From Aliiroseovarius sediminis (GTDB lineage Bacteria; Pseudomonadota; Alphaproteobacteria; Rhodobacterales; Rhodobacteraceae): a stretch of DNA of 64,000 nt. Below are positions 36,832 to 47,239 of this stretch, piece by piece. The position numbers and the translations under genes are program-made. The stretch's first letter is position 1; each line of letters opens with the position of its first letter. Location of the stretch: contig NZ_JALBYP010000021.1 in assembly GCF_022678485.1 (NCBI RefSeq), forward strand, positions 124,001 through 188,000. The letters are read 5' to 3'. A model generated the notes under the pieces. The model did not search any database, was not told the origin of the DNA, and was given only the letters and a program-made list of their open reading frames with translations.

Positions 36832-38034
36832 CTATGTGACGTCCGCGCGCGCGTGATACTCGGGCTGGTCCCACAGGCGGTTCGCCATGATATCCGACAG
36901 GATTTTAACGGCCCGGTCCACATCGTTCATCCCGATGTAAAGCGGGGTGAAGCCGAAGCGCATGATGTCGGGCGCACGGAAGTCCCCGACGACGCCGCGT
37001 GCGATCAGCGCCTGCATCGCGGCGTACCCATGTTCAAAGCGGAAACTGACCTGCGAGCCGCGCATCGCTGCGGCGCGCGGGGTTGCAAGCGTCAGGTCGG
37101 GGCAAGTGGATTCGACGCCCGCTATGAACCGCTCGCACAATTCGACCGATCGGGTGCGCAATGCGTCCATGTCGACCTGATCCCAGATGTCCAGCGCTGC
37201 ATCAAGCGCGGCCATTTGCAAGACCGGTGGTGTCCCGACGCGCATCCGGTCAATGCCGGGGCCGGGGCGATAATCGGGATCGAAGGCAAAGGGGGCGTCG
37301 TGGCCCAGCCATCCCGACAGGGCAGGCTGAACCTGACTGGCAAGGCGCGGGGCGACATAGATGAACGCGGGTGCGCCGGGGCCACCATTCAGATATTTAT
37401 AGGTGCAACCCACTGCGAAATCCGCATCCGCCCCCGCAACATCCACCGGGAACGCCCCGGCCGAGTGCGCGAGATCCCAGATGACCAGTGCGCCAACCTC
37501 ATGCGCCGCGCGGATCAGGGCGGGCATGTCGTGGCGGCGTCCGGTGCGGTAATCAACCTCGGTCAGCATCAGAACGGCAAGGTCATCGCCGATGGCGCTG
37601 ATCTGTGCGGTGACGTCTTCGGGGGCAGGTGTTTCGATCCGGTGGTCTTGGTCCAGCGATCGCACCAACCCTTCGGCCATGTAAAGATCGGTCGGAAAGT
37701 TGCCGCTGTCGGACAGGATCACGCGGCGGTCGGGGCGCAATTCCAGCGCCGAAGCCAGCGCCTGATAGACCTTGATGGAAAGCGTATCCCCAACCACCGT
37801 TGTGCCCGCTGGGGCTCCGATCAGTCGCCCGATGCGGTCGCCAAGCGCGCGCGGCTGTCTCATCCAGCCCGCCTTGTTCCACCCGGTGATCAGCATCTCG
37901 CCCCACTCGTTCTGAAGGCAAGCGGCCATCCTGTCTTGCGCTGCGACGGGCATGGGGCCAAGCGAATTGCCATCCAGATACGTCATGCCATCGGGCAGGG
38001 AAAACAGGGTTTGGGTTGCGTTGAAATCGGTCAA
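36832..38034 (-). CDS. kynU: Kynureninase (TTG start)
   Basis: PLP enzyme that cleaves kynurenine to anthranilate and alanine in tryptophan degradation. The 400-residue protein begins TDFNATQTLFSLPDG, has LDGNSLGP at about residues 20-27, IWDLAHSAGAFPVD in the core and the PLP lysine in CTYKYLNGG. The start is TTG at 38034: a perfect AGGAGG (38040-38045 on the minus strand) stands 5 bases away. The open frame to an ATG at 38118 has no ribosome site and an un-family-like leader. Other kyn genes (kynA, kynB) are not adjacent. Anthranilate from this enzyme would join the TrpE product pool. Confidence 0.94.
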   Translation of the reverse strand: MTDFNATQTLFSLPDGMTYLDGNSLGPMPVAAQDRMAACLQNEWGEMLITGWNKAGWMRQPRALGDRIGRLIGAPAGTTVVGDTLSIKVYQALASALELRPDRRVILSDSGNFPTDLYMAEGLVRSLDQDHRIETPAPEDVTAQISAIGDDLAVLMLTEVDYRTGRRHDMPALIRAAHEVGALVIWDLAHSAGAFPVDVAGADADFAVGCTYKYLNGGPGAPAFIYVAPRLASQVQPALSGWLGHDAPFAFDPDYRPGPGIDRMRVGTPPVLQMAALDAALDIWDQVDMDALRTRSVELCERFIAGVESTCPDLTLATPRAAAMRGSQVSFRFEHGYAAMQALIARGVVGDFRAPDIMRFGFTPLYIGMNDVDRAVKILSDIMANRLWDQPEYHARADVT

Positions 38035-38039
38035 GGGGG

Positions 38040-38045
38040 CCTCCT
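38040..38045 (-). promoter_or_regulatory. Perfect Shine-Dalgarno setting the kynU TTG start
   Basis: AGGAGG on the minus strand, 5 bases from TTG at 38034. It is the strongest ribosome site in the leader and decides against the upstream ATG. Confidence 0.8.
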
Positions 38046-38165
38046 GCGGTGAGTTTGGGGCAGGGTAGGGATTTCCATCGCCCGAACAAGTCTGATCTTG
38101 CCGCATACCGCGTTGCACATCACGTGCGAACCGTTACAAACCATGCAAAGAAAATGGAGCCAAGG

Positions 38166-38627
38166 ATGATGCCCACCCCCCTGCGATGGCTTGATATGCC
38201 GCCGGTCTGGCTGGCCGCTATGGTCGCGGGGGCCTTTGCGCTGGACCTTATCGCGCCGGGTTTGGGCTTTGGGCTGGGCTGGATGCAATCGCTTGGCACC
38301 TTGCTTGTGGGGCTTGGCCTTGCCCTGATGGCCTTTGCTGTGTGGGAGTTTCTGCGCGCCCGTACCACGATCATCCCCCGCGAAGTGCCCACAGCTTTCG
38401 TGCGCCGTGGTATTTATCGTTGGACGCGCAACCCGATCTATTTGGGCGACGCGCTGATTCTTGCGGGATTGGTCCTCAGGTGGGACGTGTTGCCCGCGCT
38501 TGTATTGGTGCCCCTGTTCATTGCAGTGATCACGCAGCGGTTTGTTTTGGGGGAAGAGGCGGGTTTGAAGGCCCGGTTTGGTAAGGAATTTACGATATGG
38601 GCAGGTGATGTGCGGCGATGGATATGA
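38166..38627 (+). CDS. Isoprenylcysteine carboxyl methyltransferase / PEMT-like membrane protein
   Basis: A 153-residue integral membrane protein with about four hydrophobic segments and the ICMT/PEMT C-terminal SAM-binding pattern: RRGIYRWTRNPIYLGD near residues 80-95 and EEAGLKARFG toward the end. Bacterial members methylate unknown small or lipid substrates; bacterial isoprenylcysteine is not expected. Start: ATG at 38166, with GGAG 6 bases before it, immediately followed by a second ATG at 38169. The longer frame to 38049 overlaps the kynU leader. It is divergent from kynU. Confidence 0.82.
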   Translation: MMPTPLRWLDMPPVWLAAMVAGAFALDLIAPGLGFGLGWMQSLGTLLVGLGLALMAFAVWEFLRARTTIIPREVPTAFVRRGIYRWTRNPIYLGDALILAGLVLRWDVLPALVLVPLFIAVITQRFVLGEEAGLKARFGKEFTIWAGDVRRWI

Positions 38628-38802
38628 ATGTTTGCTGCACAGCAGCATTGCCCCATGATAACGAGTCGCGTATTGAAACAATATTGTCGCAATGCGCTTC
38701 GCAACGATAGCATCTTGCGCGCGGGCCGCGTATAGGTGCCTGTGAAACCGCCGGGACCGGGGAACCCCCACGGTCGGCACACGACGGGAGAAGGAAGAGA
38801 CT

Positions 38803-40374
38803 GTGAAGATCGGTGTACCCAAGGAAATATTCGAGGGCGAAAACCGGGTCGCAATGACCCCGGAAAGCGCCCAAATGCTGCAAAAGCTGGGTTATGACTG
38901 CGTGATTGAGACGAAGGCCGGCGCTGCTGCGGGCTTCTCGGACGCGGCTTACAAGGATGCAGGTGTCGAGGTCGTGAAGACCGCACCCGCGCTGTGGAAA
39001 GCCGCAGATATCATCGCCAAGGTCCGCCCGCCCAATGATACGGAATTGAAACGTCTGTCTGCTGACAAGACGCTGATCAGCTTCTTCAACCCTGGCGGCA
39101 ACGAAGACGGTATGGAGAAGGCAAAGGCCTCGGGCGCCAATGTCATAGCGATGGAAATGGTGCCGCGCATCAGCCGCGCGCAAAAGATGGACGCCCTGTC
39201 GTCGATGGCCAATATCGCAGGCTACCGCGCGGTGATCGAAGCGGGCAACAATTTCGGCCGCTTCTTCACCGGGCAGGTGACAGCCGCCGGTAAAGTGCCG
39301 CCAGCCAAGGTTCTTGTGGTCGGCGCGGGTGTGGCTGGTCTTGCCGCCATCGGCACATCGACGTCGCTTGGGGCGATCACCTATGCATTCGACGTGCGGC
39401 CCGAGGTGGCTGAGCAGGTCGAAAGCATGGGCGCCGAATTCGTCTATCTGGATTTCGAAGAAGCCCAACAGGATGGGGCCGCGACAGGGGGTTATGCGTC
39501 CGTGTCCAGTCCAGAATTCCGCGAGGCGCAACTGGCCAAATTCCGGGAATTGGCCCCCGAAATGGACATCGTGATCACCACCGCGCTGATCCCGAACCGC
39601 GAAGCGCCCGAGCTGTGGACCGAGGACATGGTAAAAGCCATGAAACCCGGTTCGGTCATCGTGGACCTTGCGGCAGAGAAGGGCGGCAATTGCAAACTGA
39701 CTGTCCCGGACGAGAAGATCGTGACCGACAATGGCGTGACCATCATCGGCTATACCGATTTCCCGTCGCGCATGGCCTCGCAAGCGTCCAGCCTCTATGC
39801 CAACAACATCCGCCACATGATGACGGATCTGACGCCGGACAAGGACGGCAAGATCAATCACGACATGGAAGACGACGTAATCCGCGGCGCGACTGTGACG
39901 CATCAGGGCGAGATAACATTTCCACCCCCGCCGCCCAAGGTTCAGGCAATTGCCGCCAAACCTAAGCCCGCGGTGAAAGAACTGACGGCGGAAGAGAAGA
40001 AAGCGCAGGAAGTGGCCGCCTTCAAGGCGCAGACCAAGCAGCAGGTCACGCTGCTGGCGGTCGGTGGCGCGCTGATGCTTTTGGCAGGGCTTTATACGCC
40101 CGCCAGCTTCATGCAGCACTTCATCGTGTTCGTTCTGGCGGTGTTTGTAGGCTTCCAGGTGATCTGGAATGTCAGCCACTCGCTGCACACGCCCCTGATG
40201 GCGGTCACGAATGCGATTTCGTCGATCATCATTCTGGGCGCGCTGATGCAGATCGGATCAGGGTCGTTCCTGGTGATCTTGTTGGCAGCGGTGTCCATCT
40301 TCATGGCCGGGATCAACATCTTTGGTGGCTTCCTCGTGACACGGCGTATGCTCGCCATGTTCCAGAAATCTTAA
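38803..40374 (+). CDS. pntA: NAD(P) transhydrogenase subunit alpha
   Basis: Proton-translocating transhydrogenase subunit, moving hydride from NADH to NADP+ with proton entry. The 523-residue single chain includes the NAD(H) domain I (residues 1 to about 390), with the RAQKMDAL loop near 126-133 and the dinucleotide motif [11 protein letters not shown] near 172-182, and a C-terminal membrane part of about four helices (about 405-515). This is the fused E. coli-type alpha, not the split alpha1/alpha2 form. The start is GTG at 38803 after GGAAGAGACT. pntB follows after 13 bases. Confidence 0.96.
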   Translation: MKIGVPKEIFEGENRVAMTPESAQMLQKLGYDCVIETKAGAAAGFSDAAYKDAGVEVVKTAPALWKAADIIAKVRPPNDTELKRLSADKTLISFFNPGGNEDGMEKAKASGANVIAMEMVPRISRAQKMDALSSMANIAGYRAVIEAGNNFGRFFTGQVTAAGKVPPAKVLVVGAGVAGLAAIGTSTSLGAITYAFDVRPEVAEQVESMGAEFVYLDFEEAQQDGAATGGYASVSSPEFREAQLAKFRELAPEMDIVITTALIPNREAPELWTEDMVKAMKPGSVIVDLAAEKGGNCKLTVPDEKIVTDNGVTIIGYTDFPSRMASQASSLYANNIRHMMTDLTPDKDGKINHDMEDDVIRGATVTHQGEITFPPPPPKVQAIAAKPKPAVKELTAEEKKAQEVAAFKAQTKQQVTLLAVGGALMLLAGLYTPASFMQHFIVFVLAVFVGFQVIWNVSHSLHTPLMAVTNAISSIIILGALMQIGSGSFLVILLAAVSIFMAGINIFGGFLVTRRMLAMFQKS

Positions 40375-40387
40375 GGGGGTAGGGATC

Positions 40388-41821
40388 ATGGAATTTGGTT
40401 TCACCACAGCCGCATATGTTGTTGCGGCAGTTCTTTTCATCCTGTCCCTTGGCGGTTTGTCCGGGCAGGAAAGCGCGAAGCGCGCGGTTTGGTATGGCAT
40501 CGTCGGCATGGCGCTGGCGGTTGTCGCCACGCTGGTTGGCCCCGGATCGGGCTTGTGGCTTCTGTCGATCCTTTTGATTGCAGGGGGGGGCTTGATCGGC
40601 ACCTATGTGGCGCAAAAGGTCCAAATGACCGAGATGCCGCAGCTTGTCGCCGCGATGCACTCGCTGGTCGGTCTGGCCGCTGTGTTCGTGGGTTACAACG
40701 CCCATATCGAACTGGGTAACGTGCTGGCGATGAGCCAGGAGGCTCGCGCGGGGCTTGAGGGGTTCGCCGGTCTGCTGGCGCACAAAACACCGGTTGAGCA
40801 AAATATCCTGCGGATCGAGTTGTTCTTGGGTGTGTTCATCGGTGGCGTGACCTTCACCGGCTCGGTGATTGCTTACGGCAAACTGGCGGGCAAGGTGACA
40901 TCGGCGGCCGAAAAGCTGCCCGGTGGGCATATGCTGAACGCGGGTGCTGCGATCATCTCGTTGATCTGTCTGATCTGGTATTTCAACACCGGCGGGTTCT
41001 TCCCGCTGTTCGTGATGACGCTGGCATCGTTCTTCATCGGCTACCACCTGATCATGGGCATTGGCGGTGCAGATATGCCGGTCGTCGTGTCGATGCTGAA
41101 CAGCTACTCCGGCTGGGCGGCGGCGGCGATTGGCTTCTCGCTCGGCAACGACCTTCTGATCGTTGTGGGCGCGCTGGTTGGGTCCTCGGGTGCGATCCTG
41201 TCCTATATCATGTGTAAGGCGATGAACCGCTCGTTCATCAGCGTGATCTTGGGCGGCTTCGGTGGCTCGACCGGCCCCGCGATGGAAATCGAGGGCGAGC
41301 AGATCGCCATCGACGCCGAAGGCGTGGCCGCCGCGCTTGAGGATGCCGACAGCGTGGTGATCATCCCCGGCTACGGCATGGCTGTGGCGCAAGCCCAGCA
41401 GAACGTGGCCGAACTGACCCGCCGTCTTCGCGCCAAAGGTAAGAACGTCCGGTTTGCGATTCACCCGGTCGCGGGCCGTCTGCCCGGTCACATGAACGTG
41501 CTTCTGGCAGAAGCCAAAGTGCCCTACGATATCGTGCTTGAGATGGACGAGATCAACGACGACTTCCCCAACACGGATGTCGCCATCGTCATCGGGTCAA
41601 ATGACATCGTGAACCCGGCGGCCCAAGAAGACCCCAACAGCCCCATCGCCGGGATGCCGGTTCTGGAATGCTGGAAGGCCAAGCAGGTCTTTGTGTCGAA
41701 ACGTGGTCAGGGTACCGGCTATTCGGGCATCGAGAACCCGCTGTTCTTCAAAGAGAACACGCGCATGTTCTATGGTGACGCGAAACAGTCGCTGGACACG
41801 CTGTTGGGCTTGATCAGCTAA
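40388..41821 (+). CDS. pntB: NAD(P) transhydrogenase subunit beta
   Basis: Partner of PntA. The 477 residues comprise about nine transmembrane helices (1 to about 280) and the NADP(H)-binding domain III with [10 protein letters not shown] near residue 331, [11 protein letters not shown] and [10 protein letters not shown]. These are the expected contacts for NADP(H). ATG at 40388 follows the TAGGGATC spacer, 13 bases from the pntA stop. A strong terminator follows 19 bases after the stop, so pntAB is bicistronic. It supplies NADPH for biosynthesis. Confidence 0.96.
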   Translation: MEFGFTTAAYVVAAVLFILSLGGLSGQESAKRAVWYGIVGMALAVVATLVGPGSGLWLLSILLIAGGGLIGTYVAQKVQMTEMPQLVAAMHSLVGLAAVFVGYNAHIELGNVLAMSQEARAGLEGFAGLLAHKTPVEQNILRIELFLGVFIGGVTFTGSVIAYGKLAGKVTSAAEKLPGGHMLNAGAAIISLICLIWYFNTGGFFPLFVMTLASFFIGYHLIMGIGGADMPVVVSMLNSYSGWAAAAIGFSLGNDLLIVVGALVGSSGAILSYIMCKAMNRSFISVILGGFGGSTGPAMEIEGEQIAIDAEGVAAALEDADSVVIIPGYGMAVAQAQQNVAELTRRLRAKGKNVRFAIHPVAGRLPGHMNVLLAEAKVPYDIVLEMDEINDDFPNTDVAIVIGSNDIVNPAAQEDPNSPIAGMPVLECWKAKQVFVSKRGQGTGYSGIENPLFFKENTRMFYGDAKQSLDTLLGLIS

Positions 41822-41840
41822 GCACCTTAGATACCGATCA

Positions 41841-41869
41841 AACGCCCCCGCTAACCCGGGGGCGTTTTT
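41841..41869 (+). terminator. Rho-independent terminator after pntB
   Basis: Perfect 10-bp stem AACGCCCCCG (41841-41850) with CGGGGGCGTT (41857-41866), loop CTAACC, and a run of five T at 41865-41869. Confidence 0.9.
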
Positions 41870-41917
41870 CGTTTTGGGCGGGTCCGGCTTCCAACGGTCG
41901 GGCAAACGCGCTAAGCG

Positions 41918-42847
41918 ATGGGAATGAACCCTTCACGCGGCATAGCATTGAAACTCGGCTCGGTTGCTTTCTTCCTGTCGCTTCAGACGATGGTCAAGGC
42001 GGTGTCGGGCCATGTTCCGGCGGGCGAGGCTGTGTTCTTCCGCTCGTTGTTCGCGCTGCCCGTAATCTTTGGCTGGCTGGCCTACGAAGGACGGTTGCAC
42101 AGTGCATTGCGCACGACCAATCCTTGGGGCCATGTCAGCAGGGGTACCGTGGGTGTGCTGGCGATGACGCTTAGCTTTTCGGCGCTTGGATATCTGCCAC
42201 TGCCAGAGGTCACAGCGATTTTTTACGCCGCACCCATCATCACCGTCATCCTTGCTGCGATCATTCTGGGCGAACGGGTGCGCATGGTGCGGATCGGTGC
42301 GGTTCTGGCCGGGCTGGTTGGCGTGTTGGTCATCTTGTGGCCGCGTCTCGACGGCTTCAGCGGTGAAGGTGACGACGCGCTTCGGGCGTTTGGTGCGCTT
42401 CTTGCACTGATCGCCGCTTGCTGTATGGCGGTTGCCAAGATTCTTGTGCGCAAGCTGGTGGGGATCGACCCACCTTCAACCGTTGTTATCTATGCGTCGC
42501 TCACAGCGATATGCCTATCGCTGTTGTCGCTACCTTTCGGTTGGGTTTGGCCCACGGGAAACGAGTTTGCGCTGCTTCTGGGCGCGGGGCTTGCGGGCGG
42601 GGTGGGGCAGTTAATGCTGACCACGGCATACACACACGCCGATGCCTCGACCATCGCGCCGTTTGATTACTCTTCGATGATTTTTGCCCTGATCTTTGGT
42701 TACATCTTCTTTGCCGAGTTGCCGACGCTGCAAATGCTGGCTGGCGCAGGGATCGTCGTGTTTGCCGGCATGGTGATCATCTGGCGCGAAGCCCAGTTGG
42801 GCCGCGATCTGTCGAAATCGCGTGCCGTCAGCCCACCGGGCGGGTGA
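41918..42847 (+). CDS. EamA-family (DMT superfamily) transporter
   Basis: A 309-residue inner-membrane protein with ten predicted helices arranged as two EamA halves (about 10-140 and 160-290). Motifs include FFRSLFALPVIFGWLAYEG in helix 2, LPLPEVTAIFYAAPIITVIL in helix 3-4, and FDYSSMIFALIFGYIFFAELP in the second half. Substrates of the family include amino acids, purines and other metabolites; none can be chosen. ATG at 41918, with an ATG at 41924 also possible. It stands between pntAB and ftsW with a terminator before it and a 177-base gap after it. Confidence 0.88.
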   Translation: MGMNPSRGIALKLGSVAFFLSLQTMVKAVSGHVPAGEAVFFRSLFALPVIFGWLAYEGRLHSALRTTNPWGHVSRGTVGVLAMTLSFSALGYLPLPEVTAIFYAAPIITVILAAIILGERVRMVRIGAVLAGLVGVLVILWPRLDGFSGEGDDALRAFGALLALIAACCMAVAKILVRKLVGIDPPSTVVIYASLTAICLSLLSLPFGWVWPTGNEFALLLGAGLAGGVGQLMLTTAYTHADASTIAPFDYSSMIFALIFGYIFFAELPTLQMLAGAGIVVFAGMVIIWREAQLGRDLSKSRAVSPPGG

Positions 42848-43024
42848 TCGCGTATCTAGGCGCGCGTTACGCGAATTCGCTGGAAAAATGGTAAAAACCC
42901 CGCTAACGTTTGCACAACGACCCGCATCAGACGGGCGAATGAGGATCAGTGGCAGACATAACCCGAAAACGGGGCCTGCTGTTGGTGAAGACGAGCGGTA
43001 GAGACAAGTGGCAGGCATTATCCC

Positions 43025-44194
43025 ATGACAGAGATGGTATATGGCGCGGTTCCCGCGCGTGATGGCGACCCCATACTTCCCCGGTGGTGGCGCACAATTG
43101 ATAAATGGTCGGTGTCCTGCATCCTGATTTTGTTCGGAATCGGCATTCTGCTGGGTCTGGCCGCCTCGCCACCGTTGGCCGAACGCAATGGGCTTGAGCA
43201 TTTTCATTACGTCCAACGCCAGTTGATTTTCGGTGTGACCGCGCTGATCACTTTTTTCGCCACCACGATGATGAGCCCGCAGATGGTGCGCCGCCTTGGT
43301 GTGCTGGGCTTTGGAGTGGCGTTGGGCGCCTTGATGCTGCTGCCGGTGCTGGGCACGGATTTCGGCAAGGGCGCGGTGCGGTGGTATTCGCTGGGCTTCG
43401 CCTCGGTCCAGCCGTCAGAGTTTCTGAAACCCGGTTTCGTGGTGGTCGCTGCGTGGCTGATGGCTGCAAGTCAGGAAATTAACGGCCCACCGGGGCGGTC
43501 CATGTCGCTGGCGCTGGTGCTGGTGATCGTGGGATTTCTGGCATTTCAGCCTGATTTCGGGCAGGCTGCGCTGCTTCTGTTTGGCTGGGGTGTGATGTAT
43601 TTTCTGGCCGGTGCGCCGATCCTGCTGTTGGCTGGTGCCGCCGGGGTTGTCGTATTGGGCGGGATGTTTGCCTATAACAACTCGGAACACTTTGCGCGCC
43701 GCATTGACGGGTTTCTAAGCCCGGACGTCGACCCGACAACCCAGCTTGGCTATGCCACAAACGCGATCCGCGAGGGCGGCTTTTTCGGCGTCGGCGTGGG
43801 CGAGGGGCAGGTGAAATGGTCGCTGCCCGACGCGCATACCGATTTCATCATCGCCGTCGCCGCCGAAGAATACGGCCTGATCCTGGTGCTTGTGATCATC
43901 GCGCTTTATGCCACCATCGTCGTGCGCAGCTTTTTGCGCCTGATCCGTGAACGCGATACGTTCATCCGGTTGGCAGGCTCGGGTTTGGCCGCGATGTTTG
44001 GTATTCAGGCGCTGATCAATATGGGCGTCGCCGTGCGCCTTCTGCCTGCCAAGGGTATGACCTTGCCGTTCGTCAGCTATGGCGGGTCGTCCCTGATCGC
44101 GGGGGGAATTGCGCTTGGTATGCTTTTGGCCTTTACCCGCACCCGGCCACAGGGCCGCATGCAGGACGTGTTCGCAAACAGGCAGGGACGATGA
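43025..44194 (+). CDS. ftsW: FtsW, SEDS-family division protein
   Basis: SEDS glycosyltransferase/flippase-family membrane protein of the divisome, polymerising lipid II with its partner class B PBP. The 389-residue chain has about ten helices; the family segments [20 protein letters not shown] and [33 protein letters not shown] (about 240-275) and [10 protein letters not shown] near the end are clear. ATG at 43025 has only a weak Shine-Dalgarno. Its stop overlaps the murG start (ATGA at 44191-44194). It is the first division gene of this run; murD and mraY, its usual upstream neighbours in many bacteria, are absent here. Confidence 0.95.
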   Translation: MTEMVYGAVPARDGDPILPRWWRTIDKWSVSCILILFGIGILLGLAASPPLAERNGLEHFHYVQRQLIFGVTALITFFATTMMSPQMVRRLGVLGFGVALGALMLLPVLGTDFGKGAVRWYSLGFASVQPSEFLKPGFVVVAAWLMAASQEINGPPGRSMSLALVLVIVGFLAFQPDFGQAALLLFGWGVMYFLAGAPILLLAGAAGVVVLGGMFAYNNSEHFARRIDGFLSPDVDPTTQLGYATNAIREGGFFGVGVGEGQVKWSLPDAHTDFIIAVAAEEYGLILVLVIIALYATIVVRSFLRLIRERDTFIRLAGSGLAAMFGIQALINMGVAVRLLPAKGMTLPFVSYGGSSLIAGGIALGMLLAFTRTRPQGRMQDVFANRQGR

Positions 44195-45297
44195 GCCAGA
44201 CCAAACCCCTTCTTATCATAGCCGCAGGCGGCACTGGCGGCCATATGTTCCCAGCCCAGGCCCTGGCCGAGGCGATGTTGCGCAAGGGCTGGCGGGTGAA
44301 ACTGTCAACCGATGCGCGCGGCGCGCGGTATACTGGCGGCTTCCCACATGTGGTCGAAATCGAGGAAGTCTCCTCGGCGACCTTTGCGCGCGGCGGGGTG
44401 TTTGCCAAAGCCCTGGTGCCCGCCCGGATCGGCGTGGGCATATTGGGCGCGATCCTGAAAATGCGCCGCGACAAGCCCAAGGCCGTTGTCGGGTTCGGAG
44501 GCTATCCGACGATTCCTGCGTTGTCAGCGGCCAAGATGTTGAACGTGCCGCGCATGATCCACGAACAAAACGGTGTGTTGGGGCGGGTGAACAAGATTTT
44601 CGCGACGCGTGTGAACGCTGTTGCTTGCGGCACTTGGCCGACCGAGCTGCCCGATGGCGCAAACCCCTTCTATACCGGCAATCCGGTCCGGGGTGCGGTG
44701 TTGGCCCGCCAGACCTCAGGCTATATTTCGCCCGGTGATTATCCGATGTCGATCCTTGTCATAGGCGGCTCGCAAGGTGCGCGGGCTTTGTCGGACACGG
44801 TGCCACCTGCAATTGCCAACCTGCCGACAGAACTTTTGGAGCATATCTCAGTCAGCCATCAGGCGCGCGAGGAAGATATGGAGCGGGTCAGCGCCTTTTA
44901 CACCGAACACGGCATTCGTGCCGATGTGCAGCCCTTCTTTAGCGATATCCCGCGCCGCATGTCCGAAGCGCAACTGGTGATCAGTCGGGCAGGGGCGTCG
45001 TCGGTGGCGGATATTTCGGTGATCGGGCGCCCGTCAATTCTTGTGCCATATCCGCACGCAACGGACGACCACCAGACGGCAAATGCGCGCGGCCTGCTCG
45101 ACGCAGGCGCCGCGATCTTGATTCCGGAAAGCCGGTTGGATGTGGATACGTTGTCCGAACAGATCAGAACGGTTCTGGACAATCCCGAAGGCGCCATGCG
45201 AATGTCGCGCGCCGCGCAGGGGCAGGCCCGCCCCGATGCGACAGACGCGCTGGTGGAACTGGTCGATCAACTGGCGGGTGTCCCCCAAACAACTTGA
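44191..45297 (+). CDS. murG: UDP-GlcNAc:lipid I GlcNAc-transferase MurG
   Basis: GT-B glycosyltransferase that adds GlcNAc to lipid I to make lipid II on the cytoplasmic membrane face. The 368-residue protein has [14 protein letters not shown] at about residues 11-24, the [12 protein letters not shown] segment, and the UDP-sugar site [12 protein letters not shown] and TDDHQTANA in the C-terminal half. Start ATG overlaps ftsW by four bases, with AGGGAC upstream, implying translational coupling. murC follows after 48 bases. Confidence 0.96.
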   Translation: MSQTKPLLIIAAGGTGGHMFPAQALAEAMLRKGWRVKLSTDARGARYTGGFPHVVEIEEVSSATFARGGVFAKALVPARIGVGILGAILKMRRDKPKAVVGFGGYPTIPALSAAKMLNVPRMIHEQNGVLGRVNKIFATRVNAVACGTWPTELPDGANPFYTGNPVRGAVLARQTSGYISPGDYPMSILVIGGSQGARALSDTVPPAIANLPTELLEHISVSHQAREEDMERVSAFYTEHGIRADVQPFFSDIPRRMSEAQLVISRAGASSVADISVIGRPSILVPYPHATDDHQTANARGLLDAGAAILIPESRLDVDTLSEQIRTVLDNPEGAMRMSRAAQGQARPDATDALVELVDQLAGVPQTT

Positions 45298-45345
45298 CGG
45301 ACCACAGACAGGGCCGGGCATATCGCACGAGTGAAAGGTAGCCAC

Positions 45346-46743
45346 ATGAACGCAGCAGCGACCAAACTTCCCATCGAGATGGGGATGATCCACTTTGTCG
45401 GCATTGGTGGCATTGGCATGTCCGGTATTGCCGAAGTCCTGCTGAACCACGGCTATCGGGTGCAGGGGTCGGATCTGAAGACCTCGAAGATCACCGACCG
45501 GCTTGCCGATCTGGGCGCTGAAATCTTCGTTGGCCAAAATGCCGAGAACCTGGCGAATGCCGAGGTGGTCGTGATCTCTTCCGCGATCAAGCCGGGCAAC
45601 CCGGAACTGGATGCTGCGCGCGCGCGCGGCCTGCCGGTGGTGCGTCGGGCGGAAATGCTGGCCGAGTTGATGCGCCTCAAATCCAACATCGCTGTTGCGG
45701 GTACACACGGTAAGACGACCACCACCACGATGGTGGCCGAGTTGCTGGTGCATGGCGGCATCGACCCGACCGTGATCAATGGCGGCGTCATTCACGCCTA
45801 TGGTTCGAACGCGCGGATGGGGCAGGGCGAATGGATGGTGGTCGAGGCCGATGAAAGCGACGGCACGTTCAACCGTCTGCCCGCGACTATCGCCATCGTC
45901 ACCAATATCGACCCCGAACATATGGAGCATTGGGGCGACTTTGACACGCTGCGTCAGGGCTTTCTGGATTTTGTGTCCAACATTCCGTTTTATGGGCTGG
46001 CAATTTGCTGCACAGACCATCCCGAAGTGCAGTCGCTGGTTGGCAAGCTGACCGACCGCCGTGTGGTAACTTATGGCTTCAACGCGCAGGCGGATGTGCG
46101 GGCGGTCAACCTGACCTATAAGGGTGGTGTCGCGCATTTTGATATTGAACTGCAAGGGCAAGACGAGCGGATCGACAATTGCACGCTGCCGATGCCGGGG
46201 GATCACAATGTCTCGAACGCGTTGTCGGCTGTGGCGGTCGCGCGCCATCTTGGCATGACGCGCGACGAAATCCGCGCGGCTTTGGAGAGTTTTGGCGGCG
46301 TGAACCGGCGCTTTACCCGCGTGGGCGAGGTGAACGGCGTCACCATCATCGACGATTACGGACATCATCCGGTCGAGATTTCCGCAGTGCTGAAAGCTGC
46401 CCGCCAAGCGACCGAGGGGCGCGTGATCGCCGTGCACCAACCGCACCGCTTTTCGCGCCTGCATGATCTGTTCGAAGAGTTTTGCGCCTGTTTCAACGAA
46501 GCCGATGTGGTCGGAATTGCTGATGTCTATGCGGCTGGCGAAGACCCGATCGAAGGCGCAAGCCGCGATGATCTGGTTGCAGGTCTGGTTAGCCACGGCC
46601 ATCGCCACGCTTGCGCCGTGCCAGATGAAGATGCGCTGACCAAGCTGGTGCGGGACCATGCCGAGCCGGGTGATTTGGTGGTGTGCCTTGGGGCGGGGAC
46701 GATCTCGATCTGGGCCAACAACCTGCCCGCGCGGCTGTCATGA
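45346..46743 (+). CDS. murC: UDP-N-acetylmuramate-L-alanine ligase
   Basis: First of the Mur ligases, adding L-alanine to UDP-MurNAc. The 465-residue protein shows [14 protein letters not shown] near residue 20, the P-loop [11 protein letters not shown] near 117-127 and the [10 protein letters not shown] end typical of MurC. ATG at 45346 with AAAGGT upstream. The frame also opens at GTG 45331, which would add five residues; the ribosome site fits the ATG. Followed 13 bases later by the first DUF2484 gene. Confidence 0.96.
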   Translation: MNAAATKLPIEMGMIHFVGIGGIGMSGIAEVLLNHGYRVQGSDLKTSKITDRLADLGAEIFVGQNAENLANAEVVVISSAIKPGNPELDAARARGLPVVRRAEMLAELMRLKSNIAVAGTHGKTTTTTMVAELLVHGGIDPTVINGGVIHAYGSNARMGQGEWMVVEADESDGTFNRLPATIAIVTNIDPEHMEHWGDFDTLRQGFLDFVSNIPFYGLAICCTDHPEVQSLVGKLTDRRVVTYGFNAQADVRAVNLTYKGGVAHFDIELQGQDERIDNCTLPMPGDHNVSNALSAVAVARHLGMTRDEIRAALESFGGVNRRFTRVGEVNGVTIIDDYGHHPVEISAVLKAARQATEGRVIAVHQPHRFSRLHDLFEEFCACFNEADVVGIADVYAAGEDPIEGASRDDLVAGLVSHGHRHACAVPDEDALTKLVRDHAEPGDLVVCLGAGTISIWANNLPARLS

Positions 46744-46756
46744 CACGGCCCGCGCA

Positions 46757-46996
46757 ATGAGCCCGTCGCTGATCGCAGCGGCCGTTTGGGTGATCGCCGC
46801 TAGCGCGGTGGCGTTCCTTCCGATGCGCCGCCAGTTCGGGCCGGGCTTTGTGCTGTTGGCCGCCGCGCCTGTGCTGATCATCTGGATTGGGGCCGCGCAT
46901 GGATGGATATGGTCAGCGATCGGGTTGGGCGCGTTCATCTCCATGTTCCGCCGCCCCCTTTGGTATCTAAGCCGTAAAGCACTGGGCCGGGTATGA
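46757..46996 (+). CDS. DUF2484 small membrane protein, first copy
   Basis: A 79-residue protein with three predicted transmembrane helices (about residues 2-22, 28-48, 49-65) and the motif SMFRRPLWYL near the C-terminus. Its relative follows directly, with [10 protein letters not shown] at the same place, so both fit S-x-x-R-x-P-x-x-Y-L. Assigned to DUF2484 from position and pattern; function unknown. Start ATG at 46757 is 13 bases after murC; its stop TGA overlaps the next ATG (ATGA at 46993). Packing between murC and murB suggests a role in peptidoglycan precursor supply or division, which is inference. Confidence 0.8.
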   Translation: MSPSLIAAAVWVIAASAVAFLPMRRQFGPGFVLLAAAPVLIIWIGAAHGWIWSAIGLGAFISMFRRPLWYLSRKALGRV

Positions 46997-47238
46997 CGCT
47001 ATCACTGATCCTTGCGTGTTTCTGGGCGGTGGCGGCGCAAGTCGTCGCTCTGTTTCCCTCGCGCCACCACCACTGGCCCGCCGCTTACATCTTGATTGCC
47101 GTGGGCATTCCGTTATTGGGTTTCGTCGTATATGAAAACGGTCCACTGGTCGGAGGGCTGGTCTTGATCGCGGCGATGTCCATTCTGCGCTGGCCGGTGA
47201 TCTATCTGATCCGGTGGCTGCGCAGAACACGAGGTTGA
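46993..47238 (+). CDS. DUF2484 small membrane protein, second copy
   Basis: An 81-residue paralogue of the preceding gene with the same three-helix plan: [20 protein letters not shown], then [21 protein letters not shown], then [21 protein letters not shown]. Basic C-terminus (RWLRRTRG). The start overlaps the previous stop by four bases and the stop is one base before the murB GTG, so translation of all is probably coupled. Two divergent copies in a row argue for a hetero-oligomeric or split function, but there is no direct evidence. Confidence 0.8.
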   Translation: MTLSLILACFWAVAAQVVALFPSRHHHWPAAYILIAVGIPLLGFVVYENGPLVGGLVLIAAMSILRWPVIYLIRWLRRTRG

Positions 47239-47239
47239 C

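Noticed and set aside
38590-40188. 532-codon open frame on the minus strand
   Set aside because: Opposite pntA, whose NAD-binding and membrane motifs are clear.
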